This document shows positions 1 to 8,583 of a stretch of 17,081 nt of DNA, in pieces (position 1 is the stretch's first letter; every line of letters starts with the position of its first letter). The stretch is from positions 1-17,081 of the forward strand of contig DASWRI010000014.1 in the NCBI GenBank assembly GCA_036403235.1, given 5' to 3'. The translations under genes were made by a program, and so were the position numbers. The notes beneath the pieces are model-generated. The model worked only from the letters and a program-made list of their open reading frames with translations, was not told where the DNA came from and ran no database searches. The stretch comes from JBGTFE01 sp036403235. Lineage in GTDB: Bacteria; Acidobacteriota; Blastocatellia; Pyrinomonadales; Pyrinomonadaceae.

Positions 1-635
1 GTTGCGGAAACGCAATCCGACAAGCAGAAAGACCGCGCCGTATCCGATGCACGCAAGGATCGTAATTCCAAGATAAGCCAGCATCTGAGCGGCACCCGCG
101 CCTTCGAAGAAGTATCTCGAAGATTCTGACGGGTAGAGCGAGAAGTATAATATTAACATCGAGCCGACCGTCGTGATGCTGAATAACAGAACGGTCGCGA
201 TGAGTCCTGACAGATACTTGCCGACAACAAGCACTTCGCGCCTGACGGGTGCGAGAAAATAGTAGTGCAGGCTTCGGTCAACGACCTCGCCGCGAAAGAG
301 GTTCATAAAAACCCACGCGCAGCCGAAAAAGACGAGCGTGCGAAGAATCAGCCCGCCGTATATCGCCGCATAGGTTATGTTCAATTCGCTGAAGCTTCCC
401 GCATCGTCTGCCGGCACTCGAAAAAGCGCGAATAGCGACAGCAGGACGAGTGGTGCTCCCGCAATCAAATAGAGCAGAAAAGCGCGACGGCTCAAAAAGT
501 TTTTCCTGATTTCAAGACTTAAAATCGCAAGCGTCTGCCGCGTCCACAGCGACCGGGAAGATTCGCGCGCCGTGCTCGCATTCGGCCGGTTCGCATTTGC
601 TGCGGCGGTTTGTTCTGTGATTTCAGTGGTTGAAC

Positions 636-639
<4 letters not shown>
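1..639 (-). CDS. ABC-2 type transporter permease (partial, 3' end outside window)
   Basis: The first 213 codons of a membrane protein are present; the reading frame is open through base 1, so the C-terminus is missing. A polar Ser/Thr/Asn-rich N-tail of about 35 residues precedes a hydrophobic segment (ending LLSLFALF), then a second (IYGGLILRTLVFFGCAWVFM), a short soluble stretch with an ABC-2-like LHYYFLAPVRR motif, and two further hydrophobic stretches. This is the layout of an ABC-2 family permease. The start ATG at 639 overlaps the TGA of the upstream ATPase gene in an ATGA junction, so the two are translationally coupled and should form one transporter in the inner membrane. Substrate cannot be read from the sequence; export is the usual direction for this family. 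Confidence 0.85.
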
Positions 640-1669
<1,030 letters not shown>

Positions 1670-1673
<4 letters not shown>

Positions 1674-1680
1674 TTACTCA
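1670..1680. repeat. Target-site direct repeat, left copy
   Basis: TCATTTACTCA here matches TCATTTAATCA at 1910-1920 in 10 of 11 positions, in direct orientation, on either side of a terminal-inverted-repeat element. TCATTTA is identical in both. Read on the minus strand this copy is TGAGTAAATGA and supplies the ATG of the ABC ATPase gene. Confidence 0.6.
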
Positions 1681-1909
1681 CGTTACGTGATACGCGTATT
1701 TGTCGCCAACGGCGACGCACATTATAGCCCGGCGAGAATCGCCTGGAACAATGTAATTAAATAATCGCTCGCTGAAGAGCAACAATCGGCGCAAAATTGT
1801 TCGTCGCCTTCAGCGACGGAATCTTTTCGGGCGACTTAACTCGGCGATTCTCGCCGGGCTATAATGCTGGTCGCCTTCAGCGACAAAAAGCACACATCGC
1901 GTAACGCGG
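1681..1909. mobile_element. MITE-like element with long terminal inverted repeats
   Basis: This 229-bp AT/GC-mixed segment has no credible coding sequence and fills the gap between two ABC genes. Positions 1721-1743 and 1843-1865 are perfect 23-nt inverted copies (ATTATAGCCCGGCGAGAATC + GCC). The similarity continues outward, with mismatches, to CGTTACG at the left end (1681) and its complement near the right end (1900-1906), giving arms of about 62 nt around a 99-nt centre. A 15-nt motif, GTCGCCTTCAGCGAC, occurs directly at 1803-1817 and 1870-1884, with a diverged copy at 1702-1716. It is flanked by 11-bp near-identical direct repeats. These are the hallmarks of a non-autonomous miniature inverted-repeat element. 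Each arm carries an outward-facing TATAAT that could act as a -10 box. The exact ends are uncertain by 2-3 nt. Confidence 0.7.
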
Positions 1910-1920
1910 TCATTTAATCA
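1910..1920. repeat. Target-site direct repeat, right copy
   Basis: TCATTTAATCA, the partner of 1670-1680. On the minus strand it is TGATTAAATGA and encodes the last residues and the TGA stop of the upstream permease. The duplication explains how both neighbouring genes kept their ends after insertion. Confidence 0.6.
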
Positions 1921-2839
1921 CCTCGTAGGCGCGCACCTTGCGCGCGAGCAGCCAAACGCATACGGCACAGACCAGCGCGATTATCAGCCAGGAAACCCAG
2001 AGCGGCGGCTCCAGTAGCGGCATGTCAAAAAACTGACCGTCGTAAATCGGATTGCTGACTTTTCCGCGAATGGTTCCGGTCTGTCGCACGAAAAGTCCGA
2101 ACAATCCGCGCCAAATGCTGTTCATCGACGCCCACAAACTAATCAAATTTCCCGCGCGTGTCAGAAATAGCTGATTGACTATCTCACCGAACGCGCTCGG
2201 CACGAAGAACAGTCCGAGCAGCGCGCCGCTCGCTACCACGCGCCACTTGACGATGGCCGATACGGCGAGCGCAATTAAAGACAGCAAGATTATCCAGACC
2301 ATGCTTCCGAAGAAAATCGCCCAGAGCATCCACAGATTTATCCAAGCCCAGGCGAAGCCGGCGAGAGACGCTTGAAAAAAGAATAACAGCAAGCCCGGAA
2401 TCCATGTTACCAAAGACAGCAGGAACGCAATGACAGTCATCTTGCCAAGCACGTATTCGGCGCGAGAAAGCGGGCGGCACAAATAAAGCGGCAAAGCATT
2501 GTTCGACAAGTCGCGCGAAATGAGCGGCGGCGCGACGAGCACCGTCAGGATAAAAGCAAACGAGCCTTGAAGCTCAAGGAAAGTTCGAAAAAAAGAAGCG
2601 TCGATGGGCAGCAGCTCGCGAACGTTTATTTGCAGCACCGCGAGCGCGTTCGCATTATGATGCAGATAAACCAGGATGGTCGCAACGAGCGGGTAGATAA
2701 AGCACAGGATAAATATCGTCACGAGCAGCTTCGACTTGAAAACTTCGCGCAGGGCGTAGCGCGGTATCACCAGAAAGCGCGACCACGCGGAGTGCGACTC
2801 GCCTTCATACGCCCCGTACAAATGTTCATAAACCGCCAT
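1910..2839 (-). CDS. ABC-2 type transporter permease
   Basis: A 309-aa integral membrane protein with about six hydrophobic segments: one near residues 40-60, one around the family motif ISRDLSNNALPLYLCRPLSR, three in the middle and one near the C-terminus, ending in RKVRAYEVIK. This is the ABC-2 permease pattern. I chose ATG 2839 (MAVYEHLYG) because GGGAGG lies about 8 nt upstream; an earlier in-frame ATG at 2878 would add 13 Arg/Thr-rich residues and has no good site. The start overlaps the end of the upstream ATPase gene by 14 nt, so the two are coupled and should form one complex. Substrate unknown. Confidence 0.88.
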   Translation of the reverse strand: MAVYEHLYGAYEGESHSAWSRFLVIPRYALREVFKSKLLVTIFILCFIYPLVATILVYLHHNANALAVLQINVRELLPIDASFFRTFLELQGSFAFILTVLVAPPLISRDLSNNALPLYLCRPLSRAEYVLGKMTVIAFLLSLVTWIPGLLLFFFQASLAGFAWAWINLWMLWAIFFGSMVWIILLSLIALAVSAIVKWRVVASGALLGLFFVPSAFGEIVNQLFLTRAGNLISLWASMNSIWRGLFGLFVRQTGTIRGKVSNPIYDGQFFDMPLLEPPLWVSWLIIALVCAVCVWLLARKVRAYEVIK

Positions 2840-3842
2840 CGTCCGCCCTCCCGTTCGCCTGCGCGTTTCCGTTCTCAATCTGATTTCCGTTATTGACTGG
2901 CGCGCTCGCGTCTTCGCCCGTATTTCCGTTTTCCATCGCTTTCAGGAAAATGTCTTCGAGCGAATCGCGCTTGAAATTGAGACGTCTGATTTGCACTCCG
3001 TGTTCGAGCGCGAGGCGGTATAAATCGCTTATTACGACTGTCTCCTGCATGATTAATTTTATGCGGCGCTCGCCCGAAAGTGCGTATTCGCATCCCAAAC
3101 CGCCGATTGCCTCGACAAACGCCGCGCGATTGCCGCCGCGCGTCTCTAATTCGATAAATTTACGGTTCGCCTTGCGCTCTTCTTCCAGATTACAGTTGGC
3201 GGCGATGTATCCGTCCTTCAATACGAGAATCTCGTCGCAGCATTCCTCGACGTCGCGCAAAAGATGAGACGACAAGAGTATGCGCGCGCGACCGCCGTCG
3301 CGAATCTGTCGGATAAGCGAAATCATACGGCTGCGCGTCGGCGGGTCGAGACCGTTGGTCGGTTCGTCTAAGATAATCAGTTTCGGCCCGTGAACTATCG
3401 CCTGCGCGAGCTTGGCGAGCTGCTTCATGCCGAGCGAGTAACTATCGACGGGACGGTAGCGCGCTTCTCCCAAGCCGACGTAAAACAGCGCTTCGTGTGC
3501 GCGTTCGAGCGCATGACCGGCGGGAATGCCGGAAAGCTCCGCCATCAGACGCACAAAGTGGACGCACGACATTTTGGCAATAAACGAATCGCTCTCCGGC
3601 ATATAACCGACCGTCGCTCGCACCTGCTTTGCGTCCCGCGTAATGTCCTGCCCGAAGATGCGCGCCGTGCCGGAAGTCGGCGGATGAAATCCGAGCAAAG
3701 TGTGAATAAGCGTCGTCTTGCCCGCGCCGTTCGGCCCGAGCAAGCCGATGGCGCGCCCGCCGAGCGCGCCGTTTAGAGATTTCAGAATCGGACGCTTTCC
3801 AAACGTCACGCTCAGTTGTTCAAGTTCGATGACATTTGTCAT
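2826..3842 (-). CDS. ABC transporter ATP-binding protein (ABC-2 type)
   Basis: A 338-aa ATPase. Walker A is GPNGAGKTT (residues 36-44), the signature loop is YSLGMKQ (135-141; Leu instead of the usual second Gly), Walker B is LIILDE (155-160) followed by PTNGLDP, and the switch histidine is in LSSHLLRDVE (H193). The last ~35 residues form an Asn/Gly-rich low-complexity tail, unusual for the family and probably a flexible linker. First gene of the minus-strand operon 3842 to 1; it overlaps its permease by 14 nt. No clear -35/-10 was found in the 138-nt gap upstream, and the site before ATG 3842 (GGTGAT) is weak. It probably works with the 1910-2839 permease as a second exporter. Confidence 0.93.
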   Translation of the reverse strand: MTNVIELEQLSVTFGKRPILKSLNGALGGRAIGLLGPNGAGKTTLIHTLLGFHPPTSGTARIFGQDITRDAKQVRATVGYMPESDSFIAKMSCVHFVRLMAELSGIPAGHALERAHEALFYVGLGEARYRPVDSYSLGMKQLAKLAQAIVHGPKLIILDEPTNGLDPPTRSRMISLIRQIRDGGRARILLSSHLLRDVEECCDEILVLKDGYIAANCNLEEERKANRKFIELETRGGNRAAFVEAIGGLGCEYALSGERRIKLIMQETVVISDLYRLALEHGVQIRRLNFKRDSLEDIFLKAMENGNTGEDASAPVNNGNQIENGNAQANGRADDGGL

Positions 3843-3980
3843 GCAGCTATCACCATACGGTTATCATTTTAGTAAGAACGCTTTATCATAACGGCGGCGT
3901 TGATGTGGAGCGAAATCCGATGCATAACCAAAGACCGTTTTAAGAAAGTCGCTGCCAGCGCGCTCACGTCCAATAACTTA

Positions 3981-4490
3981 TCAGCCTGCCAGTTCATTAG
4001 AAGCGGTTTCGGCTGACCAAACACGTAGCGCAATAATAGAAAAGACAAATCCGAATAACTCTACTATCAAGCGAACACGGTTGCCCAGCATCCACTGCTC
4101 AACTCCGGAAACAATGTCAGCGGCTGGCAAATCACCCGCAATACTGTGCTGAAACATACTTTGGACGAGCGGCGCGAGATAAAAAACCAATGCGACAAAC
4201 AAAACAACGGAAGTTCCCGCCGACAATGCAAGCCAAACTCTTGCCCGCCGCGCCGACTTCCAAGCCGCAATCGCCGCGCCGATTGCCAGGACAACAAATA
4301 ACGGATTAAAAAGCGGAAAAAACGGCAAACCGCCTTTGCTCGAAAGCGCGTCGTAAGCCTTCAAAGATTCGGGCGGCGATGCACTCCATTTCGGTACAGT
4401 CATCAACTCGTTGAAAACTTGCCCGCCGCACCAAATTCCCCAAACGAAAATTGATGCCATTAACAGTACGGATGCTAATTTATTTCTCAT
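3981..4490 (-). CDS. DUF1772-like four-TM membrane protein
   Basis: A 169-aa protein with four hydrophobic segments: residues 5-25 (starting SVLLMASIFVWGIWCGG), 60-80, 85-108 and 142-160. An extracytoplasmic loop after the first segment carries the sequence VPKWSASPPESL, and a late WMLGNRVRL motif precedes the last helix. This arrangement (NxxxxVPxW, then W...NxxR before the last helix) resembles DUF1772, a small membrane family related to anthrone-oxygenase-like proteins. The function of bacterial members is unknown. It stands alone between the ABC operon and the sigma/anti-sigma pair. The ATG has no strong ribosome binding site. The family call is from memory of the pattern and is moderately secure; the membrane topology is more secure. 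Confidence 0.7.
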   Translation of the reverse strand: MRNKLASVLLMASIFVWGIWCGGQVFNELMTVPKWSASPPESLKAYDALSSKGGLPFFPLFNPLFVVLAIGAAIAAWKSARRARVWLALSAGTSVVLFVALVFYLAPLVQSMFQHSIAGDLPAADIVSGVEQWMLGNRVRLIVELFGFVFSIIALRVWSAETASNELAG

Positions 4491-4530
4491 AATTTTCAGT
4501 CTGGCTCGGTTTTATCGAATCGGGCTGACT

Positions 4531-4641
4531 TTATAACGTATCTGAAAGCAGGTCGGCGAAAACCGTCGCTGCCTCTTCAAATGAAACTTTATGTTTAGCG
4601 AAATTGCTCGCCGCTTTGTTTTTATCCCAATCAAATCGCAC
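4531..4641 (-). pseudogene. brnT: Truncated BrnT-family toxin remnant
   Basis: On the minus strand a GTG-initiated frame of 36 codons encodes a peptide with RFDWDKNKAASNFAKH followed by VSFEEAATVFADLL and then a TAA. This matches the N-terminal third of BrnT ribonuclease toxins, which start FEWDPxKAxxNxxKHGVSFEEAxxVFxD and run to about 90 residues. The catalytic C-terminal part (HSxxEER onward) is absent in all three frames downstream, and no BrnA antitoxin gene is visible. It lies just upstream of the DUF1772-like gene. I read it as a decayed toxin-antitoxin locus; the short peptide is unlikely to be active. Confidence 0.6.
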
Positions 4642-4710
4642 AACTAAAATATAACGGCTTTCGGTTTATTTTCCTAGCTGTTTCGATTTCAAAGGCTGAT
4701 GCCGAACACG

Positions 4711-4754
4711 ACGAACAACGACGGACGATTTCGAAATCGTCCGTCGTTGTTCGT
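4711..4754. repeat. 44-nt perfect palindrome downstream of the anti-sigma gene
   Basis: The 22-nt arms ACGAACAACGACGGACGATT + TC and their complement meet with no spacer at 4732/4733. It sits 24 nt after the stop of the 4779-7625 gene, so it could form a very stable hairpin in that transcript and act as a 3' stabiliser or terminator. No T-tract follows on the minus strand, so a classical intrinsic terminator is not supported. A protein-binding operator or small repeat element is an alternative. Confidence 0.75.
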
Positions 4755-4778
4755 GCTAACTCGCGTTGTTTTCGTCCA

Positions 4779-7625
4779 TTATTTCTTATCTACGTTTTTA
4801 TCGCCGAGGGCGTTCATTAAAATGTGCTGCATCTCGAACGAATTCGGCAGACCGATGAGACTCGCCGGGCTTAAGCCGAACGCGCCGCCTTCCGTATTCG
4901 CGGCCAGCGTAATGCGGTCGCCCTGCGCGTAAGCATAGACAAGCGTCGGCGGCGCATTCGCGTCGAACGAGCCGAGCGCCTGACGTTGTTCCTCGGTCAA
5001 TTCTCCGCCCGCATTCTTCATTCTGTCCATGAGCGGCTGAACTAACGGCGCAAGGTCGTGATAAAAAATCGCGGAGAAGTTCGTGTTGCCGTCCTGCGGC
5101 AGCGCGCTCATAAATCTCGATGAACGAACGAGCGTTTGACCAGCGTCGCGATTCTTAATCGATTGTTCGAGCAGCGCGCGGCTCGGCGCGGCGACGAGGT
5201 AACCGTTCACGTATGTGTAATGCACTTCAAGTCCCGCGTTATCAGATTTTATCGAGTAATAAGTGCGGTCGCCCGCCGACTCGTTCTCCAGGCTCAGCTT
5301 GCCTTTGCCGTGCAGCACGGAAAACTGATTCAACTTATCGATGGCGCGCTCGAACGTTCCCTGCAATTTCGCCTGGTCATAAACTTCCAGGACGACTTTC
5401 CACGAAGGCGTCGGAAAAATTGGGCCGTCAATCGCGAAGGCGAACTCACCGCCGAGCGGCGCGGCGAAGTCATTGCGAATATCGAAACCCTGCTGCTTTT
5501 GAATGTCGTCCAGCTGGCGTCGCAAATCCGGCTTAACCGTTTCTAAAAATCCGAGCAAATCGTCAACCAGCAGCGCCGGTTCTTTAACCACGAACGCGGT
5601 CGCGACGTTCGCGTTCGGCGAGATGAAATCTAACGCGCCCATCGAACCCGGCGCGGCAAGCCACGACGCGATGCCGCGATTCGGTTCGCTGAACGTGAGC
5701 GCGGCGCGGCTCAAAGTTTTGCCGTTTACTTCCTTCTGTTCGACGACGAAGTGGCGTAAGTCCATTACGCCGAGCTGTTTGAAGCCTTCGAGACGACGAT
5801 CCGCGCCCGGCTTCGTATCTTTGCTGACTGTCCGCGCGATAAGCTTTTCGAGGTCGGCGGCGACGACTAATCCCGCGCCGTCTTTGTAAATATCGTTGAT
5901 GCGGCTGTAAAACGACGAACCCGCAAACCGATTCGTGCCCGGCGCGTTCAATGTCGTTTCGAGCGTGCGCAGAGGCTCAATCTGCGTTGACGCGGCGAAG
6001 ATGTCGTTGTGAATCCAGACGAACAGTTCAGATTTAGTCGCGGCGTTTTTCGTGGGCGTCGTTGATGCCGAAGGATTCGTTACTTTTGCCGTCAAAGGAT
6101 TATCGATGATGCGGACGTTCAGCGCGTTGCCGGATTCATTCGCAAAGCGCGCGAGCTGCCCGTCGAGATACGTGCGGAAGCTCGCCGCGTTTTTCACTTC
6201 GCCCAACACGAGTATGCCGTTCGGCTCGTTTTTCGCGTCCATTTCCGCGCTGACGACGATTTCTTCGCCAAGTTGTGAACCAAATTCGCGCACCCGCGCC
6301 AGCGTCTGTTCGTTAATGCCGAAGCCGTCGCCCCGGTTGCCTTTCCACCATTCGGCGAGCGCCGGATTCTGACTGATGCGCTCCTGCATAATGCGCTGCG
6401 ATTCCGCAAACGACTCGGTTAAGTTTGGCAACGCCGCGTAGAAAACGGTGTTCTCGGGAACGAGGTTGACGAATTTGGAAGAGTAACGGACGCCGGGACG
6501 CTGGACGCGCTGATCGACATCGTGACGCAATTTCGCCAGCTCCGAAACTAAATTCACGTAGCGCGCCGCGTTGCGACTCCATGCGACGTTCTGCTCGACG
6601 GACGTTTTGTCCAAACTACTGTTCGTCGTCGTCTGCTCGCCGGGAAGTAAGGTTTCATCCTTGCCCGCGTGATTGACCTGCACTTCGCCTTCAACCACCG
6701 AAACACGCGAACCCTTTGTGCCGCTTTCGACCGCGAATATCGTTCCTTTGACCGAGACGAGCGAATCGGGCGTCTGAACATACAGGCGGCCATTGTGCTG
6801 CTTCGCGGCTTCGACAATTACATCGCCGCGCTCGAGTTGGATGGTTACGCCGCGCCTGTTTTCGCTCACCGAAAACTCGGAGCGTTCGCGCATCTCAACC
6901 GTCGAACCGTCGGCGAGTCGCAGCACCGCCGTCGAGTCTTTCGCCGTGCGCACGCGTTCGCCTTTCTGAAGCTGCTCGCCCGCCGCAAGCTGGCGACTCT
7001 CCTGCGCGTCAGAAACCACATAGACCGCGCCGTTCACATTCTCGACCGTCGCCGCAAGTGTGCGCCCCGACCAGTCGAAACGCTCGGATACGAACAATCC
7101 TGCCAGTCCGAGACAGATGACGAACGCGGCAGCGATGCTCCAGCGCGCGACGTTAGGTTTACTCCACCAATTCGTCTGTGCGCGTTTCTGTCCACGCGAA
7201 GCGTGCCGCGCGAGTTGACGAGCGCCAACCGTTGCCGTCGCCGCGTCCGCGCGTTCGGCTTTTAACGCCCGGCGACACGGAATGCACTCGTTCGTATGGT
7301 CTTTTAAGAGCAGCGTGCGAGCCGTCGAAAGTTTTCCGTCGAGATACGCCGGAATGAGCGATTGGAAATCCGCGCACCCATTAATTTGTTCGGCATTAGT
7401 GTTCATTGTATTTAAATCTCCCAAATGTGTAGCTGCGGGCAAAGAATTCTCCGCCGCAACTGATGCGCTCGTCGAAGCGAAATCTTCGTCCGCCAACTGC
7501 CCGCTGATTCGCGCCCACACGCGCGCCGCGGATTGATTTATGATTGATTCGTCGATTTGCTCGTCACGTATGCCGTGCGCGGCGTCGTCTATGATTGCGT
7601 CCAATTCTTTTTTATTATGCTTCAT
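4779..7625 (-). CDS. Anti-sigma-like membrane protein: zinc finger, TM, FecR domain, DUF3352-like ectodomain
   Basis: A 948-aa protein. Residues 80-120 carry a zinc-finger anti-sigma motif (C84, H110, C114, C117 in HTNECIPC). One TM helix spans about 163-181. A FecR-type domain follows at 200-330 (VNGAVYVVSD, LADGSTVEMRERSEF, VSVKGTIFAVES, LLPGEQT). The long remainder (from FVNLVPENTVFYAALPNL near 375 to about 930) resembles DUF3352, a repeated extracytoplasmic fold of unknown function. The N-terminus should bind the ECF sigma factor encoded just upstream, with the FecR and C-terminal parts sensing outside the inner membrane. It overlaps the sigma gene by 11 nt, with GGAG 10 nt before the ATG, so expression is coupled. 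At 948 aa it is far longer than ordinary anti-sigma factors. Confidence 0.85.
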   Translation of the reverse strand: MKHNKKELDAIIDDAAHGIRDEQIDESIINQSAARVWARISGQLADEDFASTSASVAAENSLPAATHLGDLNTMNTNAEQINGCADFQSLIPAYLDGKLSTARTLLLKDHTNECIPCRRALKAERADAATATVGARQLARHASRGQKRAQTNWWSKPNVARWSIAAAFVICLGLAGLFVSERFDWSGRTLAATVENVNGAVYVVSDAQESRQLAAGEQLQKGERVRTAKDSTAVLRLADGSTVEMRERSEFSVSENRRGVTIQLERGDVIVEAAKQHNGRLYVQTPDSLVSVKGTIFAVESGTKGSRVSVVEGEVQVNHAGKDETLLPGEQTTTNSSLDKTSVEQNVAWSRNAARYVNLVSELAKLRHDVDQRVQRPGVRYSSKFVNLVPENTVFYAALPNLTESFAESQRIMQERISQNPALAEWWKGNRGDGFGINEQTLARVREFGSQLGEEIVVSAEMDAKNEPNGILVLGEVKNAASFRTYLDGQLARFANESGNALNVRIIDNPLTAKVTNPSASTTPTKNAATKSELFVWIHNDIFAASTQIEPLRTLETTLNAPGTNRFAGSSFYSRINDIYKDGAGLVVAADLEKLIARTVSKDTKPGADRRLEGFKQLGVMDLRHFVVEQKEVNGKTLSRAALTFSEPNRGIASWLAAPGSMGALDFISPNANVATAFVVKEPALLVDDLLGFLETVKPDLRRQLDDIQKQQGFDIRNDFAAPLGGEFAFAIDGPIFPTPSWKVVLEVYDQAKLQGTFERAIDKLNQFSVLHGKGKLSLENESAGDRTYYSIKSDNAGLEVHYTYVNGYLVAAPSRALLEQSIKNRDAGQTLVRSSRFMSALPQDGNTNFSAIFYHDLAPLVQPLMDRMKNAGGELTEEQRQALGSFDANAPPTLVYAYAQGDRITLAANTEGGAFGLSPASLIGLPNSFEMQHILMNALGDKNVDKK

Positions 7626-8226
7626 GATGTTTCTCCAAATAATTGCCGATTTCTTTGCGCAAACGTGTTCTGGCGCGGTGCAGCGTGACCGCGACGACCA
7701 TTTGTGACGTACCTAAAACTTGTGCGATGCGATTATTGTCGTAGCCTTCAAAATAACGCAGCGCGAACGCGGTCGCGGCGCGCCCTTCGAGCTTTGCGAC
7801 TGCATGACGAATAAGCTCGCGCAGCTCGACATCTGCAAAATCGTCTTCGGGACTCGGAGACGAGAGCTTCGCTTCTTTATTAAAATCTATGACATCCAAA
7901 GAGACGGAATTGGCGCGCCGGCGACTCCTGAGCAAGTCGAGCGAGGCGTTGACCGCCGCACGATGCAGATAGCCTTCCGGGTTCGGCGAAAGGTCGCTCC
8001 GGTTCGGAGTGAGCCGCAGGAAGATAGTCTGAAGCACGTCCTCGGCGTCGCTCGGACTGCCCGTGATGCGATACGCGATGCGGAAAATCGTTTTATGATG
8101 GTCGCGAAAAAGACCCGCGAGTTCTTCAAGCTCCGCGTTACCCGCGATTGCTTTATCGGGCGTCGCGCTTTTTGCGGAGTCTTTTAAATCGCTTGTAAAT
8201 GGCATATTGGCGGCGGCGGTGTTCAC
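7615..8226 (-). CDS. ECF RNA polymerase sigma factor
   Basis: A 203-aa sigma-70 family protein of the extracytoplasmic-function group. Region 2 is at about 38-104 (FRIAYRITGSPSDAEDVLQ, with the DAEDVLQ core motif and a region 2.4-like helix ending LLRSRRR). Region 4 is at about 137-194 (ALRYFEGYDNNRIAQVLGTS as the helix-turn-helix lead, then VTLHRARTRLRKEI). The first ~35 residues are a poorly conserved extension. The start is GTG at 8226 with AAGGAG 7 nt upstream; an internal ATG (M8) is possible. It heads a two-gene unit with its membrane anti-sigma factor and likely regulates its own promoter in the 8227-8583 gap, though I could not assign that promoter. Confidence 0.93.
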   Translation of the reverse strand: MNTAAANMPFTSDLKDSAKSATPDKAIAGNAELEELAGLFRDHHKTIFRIAYRITGSPSDAEDVLQTIFLRLTPNRSDLSPNPEGYLHRAAVNASLDLLRSRRRANSVSLDVIDFNKEAKLSSPSPEDDFADVELRELIRHAVAKLEGRAATAFALRYFEGYDNNRIAQVLGTSQMVVAVTLHRARTRLRKEIGNYLEKHHEA

Positions 8227-8583
8227 ATTATTCTCCTTTGAATCGTCATCTACAAATATAAACGCGCGCCGCGGCGAATTATTAACAACGAGGAGAAATA
8301 AATTTTCACATCTCTTAAAAATATTTTAATTTCAGAACGCATTCAATCTGAGAACAATCCGAATCTGAAAATCGTTATTTGCCTGAAACAAACCCGAACC
8401 GGCGATAAATTAAAACTGCTAAACTGGCGATAACCCCCGTTCTAATTTCCATTTTCATCCAAAATGTGCATAATACGAATAATTTTTCACAAAAAAAATA
8501 AAAGGAATGATTGATTCTCCCGAGTTTTCGTGCGTTTAGTTACAGGAACTTTTCCGTTATCCCCATAAAAAAAGGAGAAGACC
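8227..8583. other. Divergent intergenic region
   Basis: A 357-nt AT-rich gap between the minus-strand sigma gene and the plus-strand peroxidase. It must hold promoters for both. The only structure I can support is the conserved 46-nt block at 8507-8552, which recurs at 15285-15330. Poly-A tracts at 8491-8503 and 8566-8573 flank it. No RNA gene or coding sequence of convincing length is visible. Confidence 0.6.
8507..8552 (+). promoter_or_regulatory. Shared upstream element, copy 1 (candidate promoter of the peroxidase operon)
   Basis: This block aligns without gaps to 15285-15330, matching in 26 of 33 positions over the core and about 34 of 46 overall; GAGTTTTCGTGC (8522-8533) is identical. 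It ends about 30 nt before the peroxidase GTG start. One reading is an ECF-type promoter: ATGATT as -35-like box, 15-16 nt spacer, then TCGTGC as -10-like box, with a 5' leader of about 45 nt. The core also happens to be a 10-codon frame, ATG to TAG. Confidence 0.5.

Noticed and set aside
3843..3980. Possible small gene in the gap upstream of the second ABC ATPase
   Set aside because: No frame with a ribosome binding site and plausible composition was found on either strand.
6669..7265. 198-codon open frame on the plus strand
   Set aside because: It is wholly antisense to the anti-sigma gene, Arg/His-rich in the way expected of a GC-rich shadow frame, and has no domain or ribosome binding site.
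8491..8506. Poly-A tract as rho-independent terminator
   Set aside because: No stable GC-rich stem precedes it on either strand.
8557..8566. TTATCCCCA resembling a DnaA box
   Set aside because: Single imperfect copy, no cluster or AT-rich unwinding region and no replication genes nearby.
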